DNA of 64,000 bases from Sinosporangium album (GCF_900100605.1 NZ_FNCN01000015.1:1-64000), one strand, 5' to 3'; positions 51,406 to 60,598 are shown, counted from the first letter of the stretch. Notes: a model not told the origin generated them from the letters alone. A program made the numbers and translations.

Positions 51406-52581
51406 ATGACCACGCAGACCCCCGCAGGCTGGTATCCCGATCCGTACGGCTCGCCTCAGCTCCGGTGGTGGGATGGGCGCCAGTGGACCGATGCCACGCA
51501 CGCGGTGGATTCGGCCCCCGGCTCGGGGCGGTCCGAGCCGGGCAGCGGTCCCACCGCGACCATGCCCATTCCCCCGGGTGCAGCGCCCGCGCAAGGCCCG
51601 GGAGCGCTGCCGCCTCCGGGCCGTATGCCCCCGCCCGCCGAGCGGCAGCAGCCCCCCGGCCCATGGGGCGGACCCTCCTTCACTCCCTCGGCCGCGGGAC
51701 ACCACGGGCACCCGGCGCCACCGGGACACGCGGCTCAGCCTGGATATCCCGGCCCTCCTGGCGGGACGGCGCAGTTCCCTTTTCCCGACTTCGCCGCCTA
51801 TGGCCCGCCGCCCAAGCGCGCCACGCCCGTGTGGGCGTGGGTCACGGGCGGGATCGGGGTGGCGGTCGTCGTCGGCCTCATCGTTGTGGCGGCGGTGTTC
51901 ATCGTGAACCGGGATGAGGGCAGGGCGACCCCCCTGGCTCTGCCGACGCCCGCTCCTGTGGAGCCCAGTCTGCCCGCCCCCGTCCCCACCCTGCCGCAGC
52001 CGGACCCGGTGCCGACGAGCTTCCCGCGGCCGGTGGACGGGCGGATCACCGACCCGGCTACCGGCCTGTCCTACGCCTTCCCCGGAAGCCCGTGGAGCGT
52101 GCCCCAAGCCGACGCGGTCAACGAGGCGCAGAGCAACCCCGGCACTCCGGTGTGGACCAGCGCCGTCCACGCGGTCTCCCACGCCAACTACGACGGCGAG
52201 GGCAGAAACTGGATCGGCAACGTGTACACCGCTCTGGTTCCGGAGGTCTTTCCGTACAGCGGACCGGAGAACCTCCAGCAGACCGCCGTGAACCTCTTCA
52301 ACCTGTTCAACCGCGAGTACTACAGGCCGCCGCACGACTTCCGGGTGCTCAAGGACCAAGAGCTCAAGATCGACGGCAAGAGCGCGCATGTGATCGAGTT
52401 TCAGCTGGATTTCGGGAAGGAAGCCGAAGAGAGTGGATGGAAGTGGCGGATGGAGAGCGGTGCGATCGTGCTCGTGGACCGTGGGGCCGGGGAGCGGCCC
52501 GCGATGCTCTACGTGTCCGTGCCCGACAATCTCAAGCCTGCCTTGGTGAAGCAGGTTCTTGAGTCTCTCAAGGTCTCGTGA
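51406..52581 (+). CDS. DUF2510 domain membrane protein
   Basis: This 391-residue protein begins with the short DUF2510 motif [28 protein letters not shown] Pro/Gly-rich linker, one membrane segment (about 143-166) and a Pro-rich spacer follow. The outer C-terminal domain (from about residue 205, [21 protein letters not shown]) is globular and ends [14 protein letters not shown]2510 is a membrane-proximal cytosolic module of unknown role in actinobacteria. ATG 51406 is used; the gene lies 22 bases before the oligoribonuclease gene and may share its transcript. Confidence 0.87.
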   Translation: MTTQTPAGWYPDPYGSPQLRWWDGRQWTDATHAVDSAPGSGRSEPGSGPTATMPIPPGAAPAQGPGALPPPGRMPPPAERQQPPGPWGGPSFTPSAAGHHGHPAPPGHAAQPGYPGPPGGTAQFPFPDFAAYGPPPKRATPVWAWVTGGIGVAVVVGLIVVAAVFIVNRDEGRATPLALPTPAPVEPSLPAPVPTLPQPDPVPTSFPRPVDGRITDPATGLSYAFPGSPWSVPQADAVNEAQSNPGTPVWTSAVHAVSHANYDGEGRNWIGNVYTALVPEVFPYSGPENLQQTAVNLFNLFNREYYRPPHDFRVLKDQELKIDGKSAHVIEFQLDFGKEAEESGWKWRMESGAIVLVDRGAGERPAMLYVSVPDNLKPALVKQVLESLKVS

Positions 52582-52603
52582 GGGGAGCACTACGCTGGGA
52601 GGC

Positions 52604-53215
52604 ATGAGTGACCTGCTGGTCTGGATCGACTGTGAGATGACCGGGCTCGACCTCGGCCGTGACGCGCTTATCGAGGTGGCCTGTGTCGTCACCGACGGCG
52701 AGCTGAACCAGTTGGACGAGGGGGTCGATGTGGTCATCAAACCACCCTCCGAAGCGCTGGACCAGATGTCGGAGATCGTGCGCGAGATGCACACCGCCTC
52801 CGGCCTGCTCGACGCCCTCTCCGGGGGCGTCACGCTGGCCGAGGCCGAGTCCGTCGTCATGGATTACATCCGAGGCCATATCCCCGAGCCCAAGAAGGCC
52901 CCCCTCTGCGGCAACTCCATCGCCACAGACCGTTCCTTCATCGCCCGCGACATGACGACCGTGGACGCCTACCTGCACTACCGGATGATCGACGTGTCCT
53001 CCATCAAGGAGCTCGTCCGCCGGTGGTACCCCCGGGTCTACTTCGCCTCCCCTGGCAAACAGGGCGGGCATCGGGCCCTGGCGGACATCACCGAGAGCAT
53101 CCAGGAGCTGCGCTACTACCGCGCCACCGTCTTCGTCGCCCAACCCGGCCCCGACTCGGCCACCGCCCGGGAGCTCGCCGACACGGTCGCCACGCCGAAG
53201 AAATCAATGGCGTAA
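52604..53215 (+). CDS. orn: Oligoribonuclease
   Basis: This 203-residue 3'-5' exonuclease of the DEDDh family degrades short RNA dinucleotides, including pGpG. It has the ExoI motif [10 protein letters not shown], the ExoII region [17 protein letters not shown] and the ExoIII H-x4-D (HRALADI). ATG 52604 is preceded by AGGGGAG-type sequence. The tRNA-His gene follows immediately, an arrangement seen in other actinobacteria. Confidence 0.95.
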   Translation: MSDLLVWIDCEMTGLDLGRDALIEVACVVTDGELNQLDEGVDVVIKPPSEALDQMSEIVREMHTASGLLDALSGGVTLAEAESVVMDYIRGHIPEPKKAPLCGNSIATDRSFIARDMTTVDAYLHYRMIDVSSIKELVRRWYPRVYFASPGKQGGHRALADITESIQELRYYRATVFVAQPGPDSATARELADTVATPKKSMA

Positions 53216-53267
53216 GAGCTCCGAAACACCGCTACACTTTTCATGTGCCCGCTGAGACGGGGACATG

Positions 53268-53343
53268 GTGGGTGTAGCTCAGTTGGCAGAGCGCCAGGTT
53301 GTGGTCCTGGATGTCGTGGGTTCAAGTCCCATCACTCACCCCA
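53268..53343 (+). tRNA. tRNA-His (anticodon GTG)
   Basis: A full cloverleaf is present: acceptor GTGGGTG/CACTCAC, D arm with AGCTCAGTTGGCAGAGC, anticodon stem CCAGG/CCTGG with GTG at 53301-53303, T arm with GTTCAAGTC, and discriminator C plus encoded CCA. The base before position 1 is G, as required for the extra G-1 of tRNA-His. Confidence 0.97.
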
Positions 53344-53345
53344 TC

Positions 53346-53385
53346 GGGCGGCCGGTTCCTTCGGGAAACCGGCCGCCCTTTTCTT
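53346..53385 (+). terminator. Rho-independent terminator after tRNA-His
   Basis: A perfect 12-bp stem GGGCGGCCGGTT/AACCGGCCGCCC with a CCTTCGGGA loop is followed by TTTTCTT. It starts two bases after the CCA end. Confidence 0.95.
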
Positions 53386-53483
53386 GTGCCCTTCTCCCCG
53401 GCTTCGGCCGCAGGCGTTCGAAGGCTGCGGGAACCACTGTTCGCCGCAGGTCAGAGGTGGTGCAGAGGGGGTAGGGCAGCGGC

Positions 53484-53846
53484 ATGACCGTTGTGAGATT
53501 TCAGGATCTGCCGCTCGCCGACCGCGATCGGAAGTGGGATGGCACCGCCGCGGAGAAGCATGTGCGGCAATGGGCGGACGCCGAGGACGAACCCGATGCC
53601 GCCTACCGAAACGCGCACGTGTGGTACGACGGCGACAACCCCGAGAACTTCGGGAGTTGCAAGCTGCTGATCGCCGATGTGATCGACGGGAGGCTCGAGG
53701 CCGTCCCGCGCGCCGTGATGGCGGCCGGCAACATCATGCAGGGCGCGCGAGGCGGGATAGACCTTCCCCAGGGAGACATCGAAGGGGTGAAGAAGCATCT
53801 CGCCCGTTGCTACTCGAAGGTGACTCCTCCGCCTCCGGATGGATGA
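53484..53846 (+). CDS. Small phage-like protein (prohead-protease-associated segment)
   Basis: This 120-residue soluble protein resembles the short domain found next to or fused with phage HK97-type prohead proteases. The central DVIDGRLEAVPRAVMAAGNIMQGARGGIDLP, then DIEGVKKHLARCYSKV, matches that pattern, including the conserved GARGG(V/I)D(L/I)P. No capsid or protease gene is nearby. It sits just after tRNA-His, a common integration site for phages, so it may be a leftover or domesticated fragment. It is preceded by an AGAGGGGG tract. Confidence 0.7.
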   Translation: MTVVRFQDLPLADRDRKWDGTAAEKHVRQWADAEDEPDAAYRNAHVWYDGDNPENFGSCKLLIADVIDGRLEAVPRAVMAAGNIMQGARGGIDLPQGDIEGVKKHLARCYSKVTPPPPDG

Positions 53847-54139
53847 GACCGCCCCCTGGGAGCGCTGATGTGGGAGCGCTGATCTAAGAGCGCCGATAGA
53901 GATCTTTAACCGCGGGGCCGCGCGCTTCACGTACGGAAAGAGCGGGCGCTGAGAGCTGCCCGAACATGAGGATTTTCCCATGAAACCATCCTTCAGCAGT
54001 TAGTTCTCACATCCATGTCCGTTGATTGACTGACTTCCCCCCAAAATTGGATATTGCGAGTTATGCTCGCTGACAACCACAACGACCGTTGGATGGGGTG
54101 CCACGGTAAAGCTGACCATGTTCGTGCCACGGAGGCCGG

Positions 54140-54412
54140 ATGAGAGTCGACGACCCCGCATTCGAAGGCGGACACACCGACGTCCGCCTCGCAAGCGGCC
54201 TGAGCAAGCGCGAAACCGAAGTCATGGAACTGATCGCCGTCGGGCACTCGAATGGTGAGATCGCCCAGCGTCTGTTCCTCAGCGAGAAAACTGTCAAGAA
54301 TCATGTCAACCGGATCTACGCCAAGCTCGGCGTGGACTCACGGGTGACGGCGATCGGCCTCTGGTCGAGTATCTCCCCACGAGAACAGCACATTCAAAGC
54401 CACGGGGCTTGA
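54140..54412 (+). CDS. Orphan LuxR-type helix-turn-helix protein
   Basis: This 90-residue protein is little more than a GerE/LuxR DNA-binding domain: [49 protein letters not shown] receiver or other sensory domain is missing, so it may act as a simple constitutive or protein-regulated DNA binder. ATG 54140 has an ideal GGAGG ribosome site. It converges on the regulator at 54512. Confidence 0.88.
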   Translation: MRVDDPAFEGGHTDVRLASGLSKRETEVMELIAVGHSNGEIAQRLFLSEKTVKNHVNRIYAKLGVDSRVTAIGLWSSISPREQHIQSHGA

Positions 54413-54459
54413 ACCTGGCCCCAGGCAGGGGTCGGCCTTATGTGTCGCGGTACTCGGAG

Positions 54460-54491
54460 CCGCGGCGGCCGGCCGTCGCCGGCCGCCGCGG
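54460..54491. terminator. Bidirectional terminator hairpin
   Basis: A perfect 14-bp stem CCGCGGCGGCCGGC/GCCGGCCGCCGCGG with a CGTC loop lies between convergent regulator genes. Confidence 0.8.
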
Positions 54492-54511
54492 GCCGCCCGC
54501 CAGGGGGACGC

Positions 54512-55645
54512 TCAGACGCCCTCCGGCGGGGTGATACGCGCCTGGAGGCGGTAGCCGTCGACGACCACGAAGAGCGGGTCGCCGGGAGAGGCGTTCAGGT
54601 GCCGCAGCACCGGCTGCAGCGACTCGAACAGCGGCTGGCGGTCCCCCCAGATGAGCATCACCATGTGATAGTCCGGCCCCGTGAGCGGCCTGAGCGCGCG
54701 GGGCCGCATGCCGAGCTGGGTGGCGTATTCCTCGGGCACCGTCACGGGGCTCCCGCTCAGGTGGTCGACCGTCACATGCCCGATGAAACGCCACGCCGGT
54801 TCGGTCACCTTGCTCTGGAGGGCGCCGGCGGGGTCGACACTCGCCCAGACCTGCAGATGCTTGATCATCTCGTCGCGCCGCTCAAGCTCCTCGTTGAGGC
54901 GCTCGATGTGCTGCAGGGCCTCCTTGAGCGCGAACTTGAGCACGGCGGCGTCATGGGCCACGTTCTCCACGTCCACCAGGGGGCGGCGCACGGGGAGAGG
55001 GGGCGGCCCGCCGGGCCGGGGCCGTACGCCCTGCGGTTTCGCCCCGCGCAGCGCGGACACCGCGTTGCGTTTGGAGGAATGGATCTTGGTCCAGGTCTTC
55101 TGCCACGCCGGCAGCTGGTCGACCACCCCGCAGGCGCGCACGATCTCCTCCACCACCGCCCACCGGGGCAGCGTGGTGCGGTTCAGCGCGTCACTCAGCG
55201 TGCTGCGGACAAGCTTGCCCTCCGAACGCTCGACGAGCTGGCGCAGCGACAGCCCCGCCTGGCTCTTGAGCTGGCGAAGGTGCTCCACGAAGGCGGCGGC
55301 GCTCACCGTCCTCGTCAAGTCCGGCGCCGGTGGGCGCGGTACGGCGAAGGCCCGGCGAGGCGGTTCCACCTCTTTCACATCGGCCAGGGACCTGCGCGTG
55401 TCCTCCCAGCGCTGCTGCCACTCGTCCCGGTCGCCTCCGCAGGCGCGCGCGTAGGCGAGCGTGACCGCCAGGGTCGGCAGCCGGTGGCCCGCAGCGGCCT
55501 GGGACAGCACGGACTTGGAGAAGTAGCCCTCCTTGGCGAGCTGATCGTAGGTGGGGTTTCCCGCACTTGTTCTGAGTTCCCGGAGAGCCTTGGCAAACTG
55601 CGCCAGCGGCCCGTTTCCGGTGATCGGGGATTCGCGTCGTGGCAC
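54512..55645 (-). CDS. XRE-type regulator with two helix-turn-helix segments and a coiled-coil
   Basis: This 377-residue protein has one helix-turn-helix in residues 12-60 (YDQLAKEGYFSKSVLSQAAAGHRLPT) and a second around 115-165 (SLRQLVERSEGKLVRSTLSDALNRTTLP). A Pro-rich linker and a helical coiled-coil follow (ALKEALQHIERLNEELERRDEMIKHL). A C-terminal domain of unknown fold carries a likely ligand or partner surface. Two DNA-binding repeats in one chain suggest recognition of closely spaced half-sites. The GTG at 55645 is used. The first 100 bases of the long gap that follows could hold its promoter. Confidence 0.85.
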   Translation of the reverse strand: MPRRESPITGNGPLAQFAKALRELRTSAGNPTYDQLAKEGYFSKSVLSQAAAGHRLPTLAVTLAYARACGGDRDEWQQRWEDTRRSLADVKEVEPPRRAFAVPRPPAPDLTRTVSAAAFVEHLRQLKSQAGLSLRQLVERSEGKLVRSTLSDALNRTTLPRWAVVEEIVRACGVVDQLPAWQKTWTKIHSSKRNAVSALRGAKPQGVRPRPGGPPPLPVRRPLVDVENVAHDAAVLKFALKEALQHIERLNEELERRDEMIKHLQVWASVDPAGALQSKVTEPAWRFIGHVTVDHLSGSPVTVPEEYATQLGMRPRALRPLTGPDYHMVMLIWGDRQPLFESLQPVLRHLNASPGDPLFVVVDGYRLQARITPPEGV

Positions 55646-55794
55646 TCGTCGTCACCGGCGACCGTAACTGGATGTCAGCGGATCTCAGCGGCACTGCCGC
55701 CGATCGCCTGCCGACAGCAGCCCCCGGGTCGTCGCACGGAGAGAATAAAGATCTTGGTGGCGGTCCATACGCGCGTCCTCAGGTGAAGGGCTTG

Positions 55795-55806
55795 ACAAGG
55801 CCTTGT
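55795..55806. promoter_or_regulatory. Perfect palindrome overlapping a -35-like TTGACA
   Basis: ACAAGGCCTTGT is fully symmetric and shares bases with TTGACA (55792-55797). A matching -10 is not obvious. It is a candidate operator for a plus-strand transcript that includes the 11-codon frame at 55919. Confidence 0.45.
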
Positions 55807-55918
55807 GGTCCGGGCACGTCCGCCGTGAGGCCCCCCGTGGTTGCCGCCCCAGGGGATCACGATCAAACGTTCAAGACCAATCTTGGCCCCACCGACGACT
55901 GTTCAGGAGGAAGTCTTC

Positions 55919-55954
55919 ATGATCCCAACAATGACGACGTTTCCCCCCGACTAG
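55919..55954 (+). CDS. Possible 11-codon leader peptide
   Basis: A frame encoding MIPTMTTFPPD begins seven bases after AGGAGGAA, a near-ideal ribosome site. Nothing recognisable follows downstream on the plus strand before the convergent lat gene. It could be a leader peptide or the start of a lost gene. Confidence 0.35.
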   Translation: MIPTMTTFPPD

Positions 55955-56201
55955 GCACTTCTCTGGAAGGAGCCCATTATTCTGCGCAGGCCGTCCGGAA
56001 TGTCCGAGTCGATCAACCTACCGGCTCTCCAAGTGGGTCGCATCGCCCCAGCTCACCACCACCCGTAGCCAGACACGCCGATCGTCCGGCCCGTCTTACG
56101 TACCGGACAACCGCCGGACACGCTTCCCTTGAGACATACGCGGCTTCGACGCCGCCGTCCATGCGCAGTCTGGTGGTCCGGACGAATGCTGGAAAGTGTC
56201 C

Positions 56202-56235
56202 GAGGGGGCTTTCCGTTGCCGCGGGAAGCCCCCTC
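56202..56235 (-). terminator. Terminator-like hairpin downstream of lat
   Basis: A 10-bp stem GAGGGGGCTT/AAGCCCCCTC plus two more pairs lies about 160 bases after the lat stop, with a short T-rich segment on the minus strand. Confidence 0.55.
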
Positions 56236-56396
56236 TCCAGCACGTTAACGTTGTTTGTCCGAGGTCGCACCACACGTCTGAGGTGCATACGCCCTAGATT
56301 GCCCTCTGTACCTGCTCGCCCCGGAACATGCGTCCATGCCCCTGCGCGGCACTGCGGCGTGCCGCCGCCCGTGAGGCCGCGGCGTGCCGCCGCCCT

Positions 56397-57704
56397 TCAG
56401 GCCGACACGGTGAGTGCGTCCCCCCGCAGTGCGGGGAGGGCGCGGGCGAAGGCGGTGAGCCCGTGGGCGATCTCCTCCCGGGTGATGTTGAGAGCGGGCC
56501 GCAGCCGTACGGAACGTTCCCCGCATGGCAGGACGAGCACACCTTCCCGTTCGCGCAGGAGGGTGACCATGGTGTCCCGGGCGGCGGTGCCGGGCAGGTC
56601 GAAGGCGCACATGAGGCCGCGGCCCCGAACCGCGCTGACCAGGTCGGGAGCGCTCTCCGCGAGTTCCCCGAGCCCGGCGAGGAGGACGTCGCCGAGTACG
56701 GCGGCGCGCGGGATGAGGGCGTCCCGCTCAATGATCTCCAGCATCCGGCGGGACCTCACCATGTCGGCGAGTCCGCCGCCCCAGGTGGAGTTGATCCGGC
56801 CGCTGACGCGGAAGACGTTGTCGGGGACGTCGTCTATCCTGCGCCCGGCCATGATCCCGCCGACCTGGACCTTCTTGGCGAAGGCCACGATGTCCGGCTC
56901 AAGTCCGAGCTGCTGGTAGGCCCATGCCGTACCGGTCGCCCCGACGCCGGTCTGGACCTCGTCCAGGATGAACAGCGCGTCGTGTTCCCGGCAGAGGCTC
57001 TGCACGGCCTGGAGGAACTCGGGACGCAGGTGGTTGTCACCGCCTTCGCCCTGGATGGGTTCGGCGATGAAGCAGGCGATGTCGTGCGGGTGGCGCGCGA
57101 AGGCGGCGCGGGCCTGGGCTAGGGCGCGCTCTTCTGCGGCCTCGACCTCGCCGGCGTGGATCGCGGGCACGTCGATGCGGGGCCAGTCGAAGGTGGGGAA
57201 CCTCGCGGTCTTGTTGGGATCGGTGTTGGTGAGGGACAGGGTGTAACCGCTGCGGCCGTGGAACGCCTTGGTCAGGTGCAGCACCTTGGTGCCGAGATGG
57301 GCGGGTTGGCCGTGGGCCTCGTTGTGGCGGCTCTTCCAGTCGAAGGCGGCCTTCAGGGCGTTCTCGACGGCCAGGGCTCCGCCCTCGACGAAGAACAGGT
57401 GGGGCAGGGCCGGGTCGCCGAGCACCCGCGCGAAGACGTCGGCGAAGTCGGCGAGGTGGCTGCTGTACAGGTCGGGATTGGCGGGCTTGTTCGCGGCGAC
57501 GCGTCCGAGCAGCGCGAGGAACTCGGGCTCGTCGTCAAAAGGGTTCACGCCAAGGGGGGCGGAGGCGAAGAAGGTGTAGAAGTCCAGATATCGGCGGCCG
57601 GTGGGTTCGTCGACAAGCCAGGACCCCCGGCTGCGTTCGAGGTCGAGGACCAGCTTGTAGCCGTCCACGAGCAGATGGCGGGCGAGACGGTCGTGCACGT
57701 CCAT
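56397..57704 (-). CDS. lat: L-lysine 6-aminotransferase
   Basis: This 435-residue class-III PLP enzyme moves the epsilon-amino group of lysine to 2-oxoglutarate, giving alpha-aminoadipate semialdehyde/piperideine-6-carboxylate. It shows family-specific segments: FFVEGGALAVENALKAAFDWKSRHN, AEPIQGEGGDNH, LFILDEVQTGVG with PLP Asp248, and VAFAKKVQVGG with Schiff-base lysine 277 or 278. ATG 57704 has GGAGGGG just upstream. No aldehyde dehydrogenase, Lrp regulator or beta-lactam gene is adjacent, so here it may serve general lysine catabolism or persistence metabolism. Confidence 0.93.
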   Translation of the reverse strand: MDVHDRLARHLLVDGYKLVLDLERSRGSWLVDEPTGRRYLDFYTFFASAPLGVNPFDDEPEFLALLGRVAANKPANPDLYSSHLADFADVFARVLGDPALPHLFFVEGGALAVENALKAAFDWKSRHNEAHGQPAHLGTKVLHLTKAFHGRSGYTLSLTNTDPNKTARFPTFDWPRIDVPAIHAGEVEAAEERALAQARAAFARHPHDIACFIAEPIQGEGGDNHLRPEFLQAVQSLCREHDALFILDEVQTGVGATGTAWAYQQLGLEPDIVAFAKKVQVGGIMAGRRIDDVPDNVFRVSGRINSTWGGGLADMVRSRRMLEIIERDALIPRAAVLGDVLLAGLGELAESAPDLVSAVRGRGLMCAFDLPGTAARDTMVTLLREREGVLVLPCGERSVRLRPALNITREEIAHGLTAFARALPALRGDALTVSA

Positions 57705-57947
57705 GTCCCCTCCACGTTGAGTCGGACACACGCGCTAGATATTCCCCCGTTTGGCCACATCTATCTGAAAGTTTCCATCAGAAGTGCAGCTTCACTCAAC
57801 CATCTCCTGTCATGGCTCCCATCGAGGCGCGGTCAGCCGCTTCAGCCTGGAGGAGAACGCCGCCTCTCTGCCACTCACCACGCCTCTCCCGCTCACCACG
57901 ATCGTTGCCTGTGGAGAGAGGCAGAGACACCAAGTGCGTCCCAAATG

Positions 57948-58325
57948 TCAGTCGAGAGTGATGCGGACCGCGACGGTGCCGGCACGGCCGCGGCGCAGGC
58001 GGCTGCTGAGGACCAGCACGCGGGCCGCCATGCCGTACTTCTTCACGATCAGCCTGCGCACTCGCTCGGTGTGCGCCGCCGGGAGCACCTCGGCGGTGCC
58101 GGGGTGGCTCTCGCCCAGGACCCGTCCCCGCACGTCGCACGGGGCGATCTTCACCCTCGGGTTGTTGCGGATGCGTTTGACCTTGCCGGATCCCTCGACG
58201 GTCCAGACGACCAGCGCCCCACCGTCGGACGCGACCCACAGGGGTGTGGACACAGCACGACCGTTACGGCGATAGGTCGTAACGGATACGTACTGCTCCG
58301 CACCAAGTTGGTCAAGGATCGCCAT
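57948..58325 (-). CDS. PPOX-class F420-dependent oxidoreductase-type protein
   Basis: This 125-residue single split-barrel protein resembles the F420-dependent PPOX enzymes of actinobacteria. It has LDQLGAEQYVSVTTYRRNGRAVSTPLWV, then VVWTVEGSGKVKRIRNNPRVKIAPCDVRG, typical of the N-terminal strands and the cofactor-binding loop. It could reduce quinones or xenobiotics with F420H2. ATG 58325 lies nine bases after the stop of the hemolysin III gene, so the two are probably co-transcribed. Confidence 0.88.
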   Translation of the reverse strand: MAILDQLGAEQYVSVTTYRRNGRAVSTPLWVASDGGALVVWTVEGSGKVKRIRNNPRVKIAPCDVRGRVLGESHPGTAEVLPAAHTERVRRLIVKKYGMAARVLVLSSRLRRGRAGTVAVRITLD

Positions 58326-58334
58326 GGACGCAGA

Positions 58335-58985
58335 CTATGCGGCGGAATACACCACCAGCGACACGGCGATGTACTGGACCACGTACGCGGCGATGGTGAA
58401 GGAGTGGAAGACCTCGTGGTAGCCGAACCATCGGGGTGAGGGGTCGGGGCGGCGCAGGCCGTAGATGACGCCTCCGGCGCTGTAGAGCACACCGCCGATG
58501 AGGACCAGGATGACGGCGGCCACGCCGGCGCCGTGGAGCAACTGGGGGACCACGAAGATCGCGGTCCAGCCGAGCAGGATGTAGAGCGCGGTGTAGAGCC
58601 ATCGGGGGGCGCTCATCCACACCACGCGGAACAGGACCCCGGCGATCGCCCCCGTCCAGATGACCGCGAGGAGCGTCACCCGCGCGACGCCGTCCAGGGC
58701 GAGCAGCGCGAACGGCGTGTAGGTGCCGGCGATGATCAGGTAGATGTTCGCGTGGTCGATCCTGCGGAACGCCTCCGCGAGGCGGGGGGACAGCGTGCCG
58801 CGGTGATAGGTGGCCGAGACCCCGAACAGCAGCCCCGACGTCACGGCGTATATCGCGGCGCCGATCCGCGCCTGGAGCGTCGGCCCGAAGGCCACAAGAA
58901 CGAAACCCGCGATAACCGCCGCGGGCAGGGCGCCCGCGTGCAACCATCCTCGTAGTCGGGGCTTGGAAAGCCCGAGCGTGCTCAT
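58335..58985 (-). CDS. Hemolysin III / PAQR family membrane protein
   Basis: This 216-residue protein has seven membrane segments. The family metal-site motifs are visible: SATYHRGTLSP early, RRIDHANIYLIIAGTYTPF and FGYHEVFHSFTIAAY near the end. PAQR proteins are membrane-embedded metal-dependent hydrolase-like or homeostasis proteins; the hemolysin name is historical. ATG 58985 has GGGAGG six bases upstream. A perfect palindrome in its promoter region suggests TetR-type control. Confidence 0.92.
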   Translation of the reverse strand: MSTLGLSKPRLRGWLHAGALPAAVIAGFVLVAFGPTLQARIGAAIYAVTSGLLFGVSATYHRGTLSPRLAEAFRRIDHANIYLIIAGTYTPFALLALDGVARVTLLAVIWTGAIAGVLFRVVWMSAPRWLYTALYILLGWTAIFVVPQLLHGAGVAAVILVLIGGVLYSAGGVIYGLRRPDPSPRWFGYHEVFHSFTIAAYVVQYIAVSLVVYSAA

Positions 58986-59002
58986 CGAAAACCTCCCGAA
59001 CC

Positions 59003-59014
59003 TACGGTACCGTA
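59003..59014. promoter_or_regulatory. Perfect palindrome TACGGTACCGTA before hemolysin III
   Basis: The 12-bp perfect palindrome lies 18 bases upstream of the ATG at 58985. On the minus strand TAGGTT directly after it may serve as a -10. Sites of this form are typical TetR-family operators; no TetR gene is present here. Confidence 0.6.
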
Positions 59015-59050
59015 AGTTACGCACGCGTAGCTTGTGACCCTCGTTACACG

Positions 59051-60598
59051 TCACATCCCCGCGAGAAAGCGCGCCGCCAGCGGCGCCGCCACGCGGCCCC
59101 CGGAGCCGCCCCCGAGCACGAGCACGGCGAAGGCGAGATCGTCCTTGTATCCCATGAACCACGCGTGGGATGGGCCGGCGTCGGCTTCAGCCGTACCGGT
59201 CTTGCCCGCGGTGCCCGCCGGCAGCCCGGCCGATGACGCGGTGCCCTCGCTCACGACGGCCCGCATCATGGACCGCACCCCCTCCACGGGCCCGGCGGGC
59301 AACGGCACCTCCGCGGGCTGCCCGGGAATGTCCTCGACCCGCTGGGGCATCAGCCGGGGCGCGCGCCACGTGCCGTCGGCCACGGCGGCGGCGAGTACGG
59401 CCATGCACAGCGGCGTGACGCGCACGGACCCCTGCCCGATGGCGTCGGCGCCGAGCCAGTCGGCGTCGGAGGGCTCGCTGATCTGGCCGCAGCGCCCGCT
59501 GGCGCCGCCGGGCGCGAGCGATCGGCCGAGCCCCGCGGACTGCGCCGTGTCGTACAGCGCCCGGCGGGAGGGGAGGCGGGTGATCTGCTCGATCATCGTG
59601 GTGTTGCAGGAGTGGGCGAAGGCCGACCTCAGGCTGATCGTCCCCCGGTCGATGTGATTGTCGTTCTGGAAGCTCCGGTGGCCGCGGATCGTGTAGGTCG
59701 CCGGGCAGGCCACCTGGGTGTCGGGGGTGAGTCCCGACGACAGCAGCGTGAGCGCTGTCACCACCTTGAACGCCGAGCCCGGGGGGAACTGGGAGACGAT
59801 CACGTTGTGCTCGCTTCCGAGGCGGTCGGCGAGCGCGAGGATCTCCCCCGTGCCCGCTTTGACCGCCACGATCGCGGCGGGCCGGTCCACCCCGTCGAGA
59901 GCACGGGCCGCCGCGGCCTGGACGCGCTGGTCGAACGTGGTCTTGACGCGGGTGGCCTTGGGCGGCTTGAACTCGGCGAGCCTGGTGGGCGCCGCGCCCG
60001 GCTGCTCCGCCTCCACCACCCAGCCGGTGTTGGAGTCCTCGTGCCCCTTCATGAGGGCCTTGACATAGAAGTCGGCCGCGCTGTCCTTGGGGAGGGGATC
60101 TCCGGATCTGGTGACCAGCTCGACGCCGGGGGCCTCGATCGGTGTCAGCCACACTCTGCCGCCGCCCTTGAGGTCGGGGTGGAGGGTCTCGGGCGCCCAT
60201 CTGACCTTCCACGCGTCGTCGTCGACGACCAGGTGCAGGGTCGAGGAGAACGGCCACGAACCGATATCGCGCAGTATGCGCTCGCCGTGGAAAGGGAGTT
60301 CCGCGCTTTTCTCACCGGTGCGTTTGAGGACGCCCGCGGAGAGTGTCAACTCCGTCACCCTCATGGTTTCGGCGAAAGAGCGGTGCCGGTCCTGGAAGTC
60401 ATTCGGCGGCTTGGCGACCAGGCGCCGCATCGCGGTCAGGTCGCTCTGCTCCCATGCCGCGAGGTAGTCTCGCGCCGTCTCCTCGGGGCTGCCCAGCACC
60501 TCCGGGGGCGCTGTCAGCGTTGTGACGAGGGCGTACGCGCCGGCACCCATCAGGGTGAGCACGGTGGCGAGGAGCACGTAAAACCCACGTCTAGGCAT
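59051..60598 (-). CDS. Penicillin-binding protein with MecA_N/NTF2-like domain
   Basis: This 515-residue class-B-type transpeptidase is anchored by one N-terminal membrane segment (5-27). An NTF2-like domain (40-150) resembles the N-terminal region of PBP2a-type proteins. The transpeptidase domain has SAFK (275-278), SCN (330-332) and KTG (466-468). It would cross-link peptidoglycan, and this subtype can have low beta-lactam affinity. ATG 60598 has GGGAG seven bases upstream. It is divergent from the spermidine-synthase-like gene, with promoters in 60599-60665. Confidence 0.93.
   Translation of the reverse strand: MPRRGFYVLLATVLTLMGAGAYALVTTLTAPPEVLGSPEETARDYLAAWEQSDLTAMRRLVAKPPNDFQDRHRSFAETMRVTELTLSAGVLKRTGEKSAELPFHGERILRDIGSWPFSSTLHLVVDDDAWKVRWAPETLHPDLKGGGRVWLTPIEAPGVELVTRSGDPLPKDSAADFYVKALMKGHEDSNTGWVVEAEQPGAAPTRLAEFKPPKATRVKTTFDQRVQAAAARALDGVDRPAAIVAVKAGTGEILALADRLGSEHNVIVSQFPPGSAFKVVTALTLLSSGLTPDTQVACPATYTIRGHRSFQNDNHIDRGTISLRSAFAHSCNTTMIEQITRLPSRRALYDTAQSAGLGRSLAPGGASGRCGQISEPSDADWLGADAIGQGSVRVTPLCMAVLAAAVADGTWRAPRLMPQRVEDIPGQPAEVPLPAGPVEGVRSMMRAVVSEGTASSAGLPAGTAGKTGTAEADAGPSHAWFMGYKDDLAFAVLVLGGGSGGRVAAPLAARFLAGM

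Larger units (their letters stand above)
55646..56396. other. Long non-coding region with regulatory signals
   Basis: These 751 bases contain no gene of normal length. They hold a perfect 12-bp palindrome ACAAGGCCTTGT (55795-55806) that overlaps a TTGACA, a possible 11-codon leader peptide (55919-55954), three copies of TGTCCGAG (near 56000, 56196 and 56255), and a terminator-like hairpin at 56202-56235. The region is probably regulatory or encodes an RNA. Confidence 0.5.
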
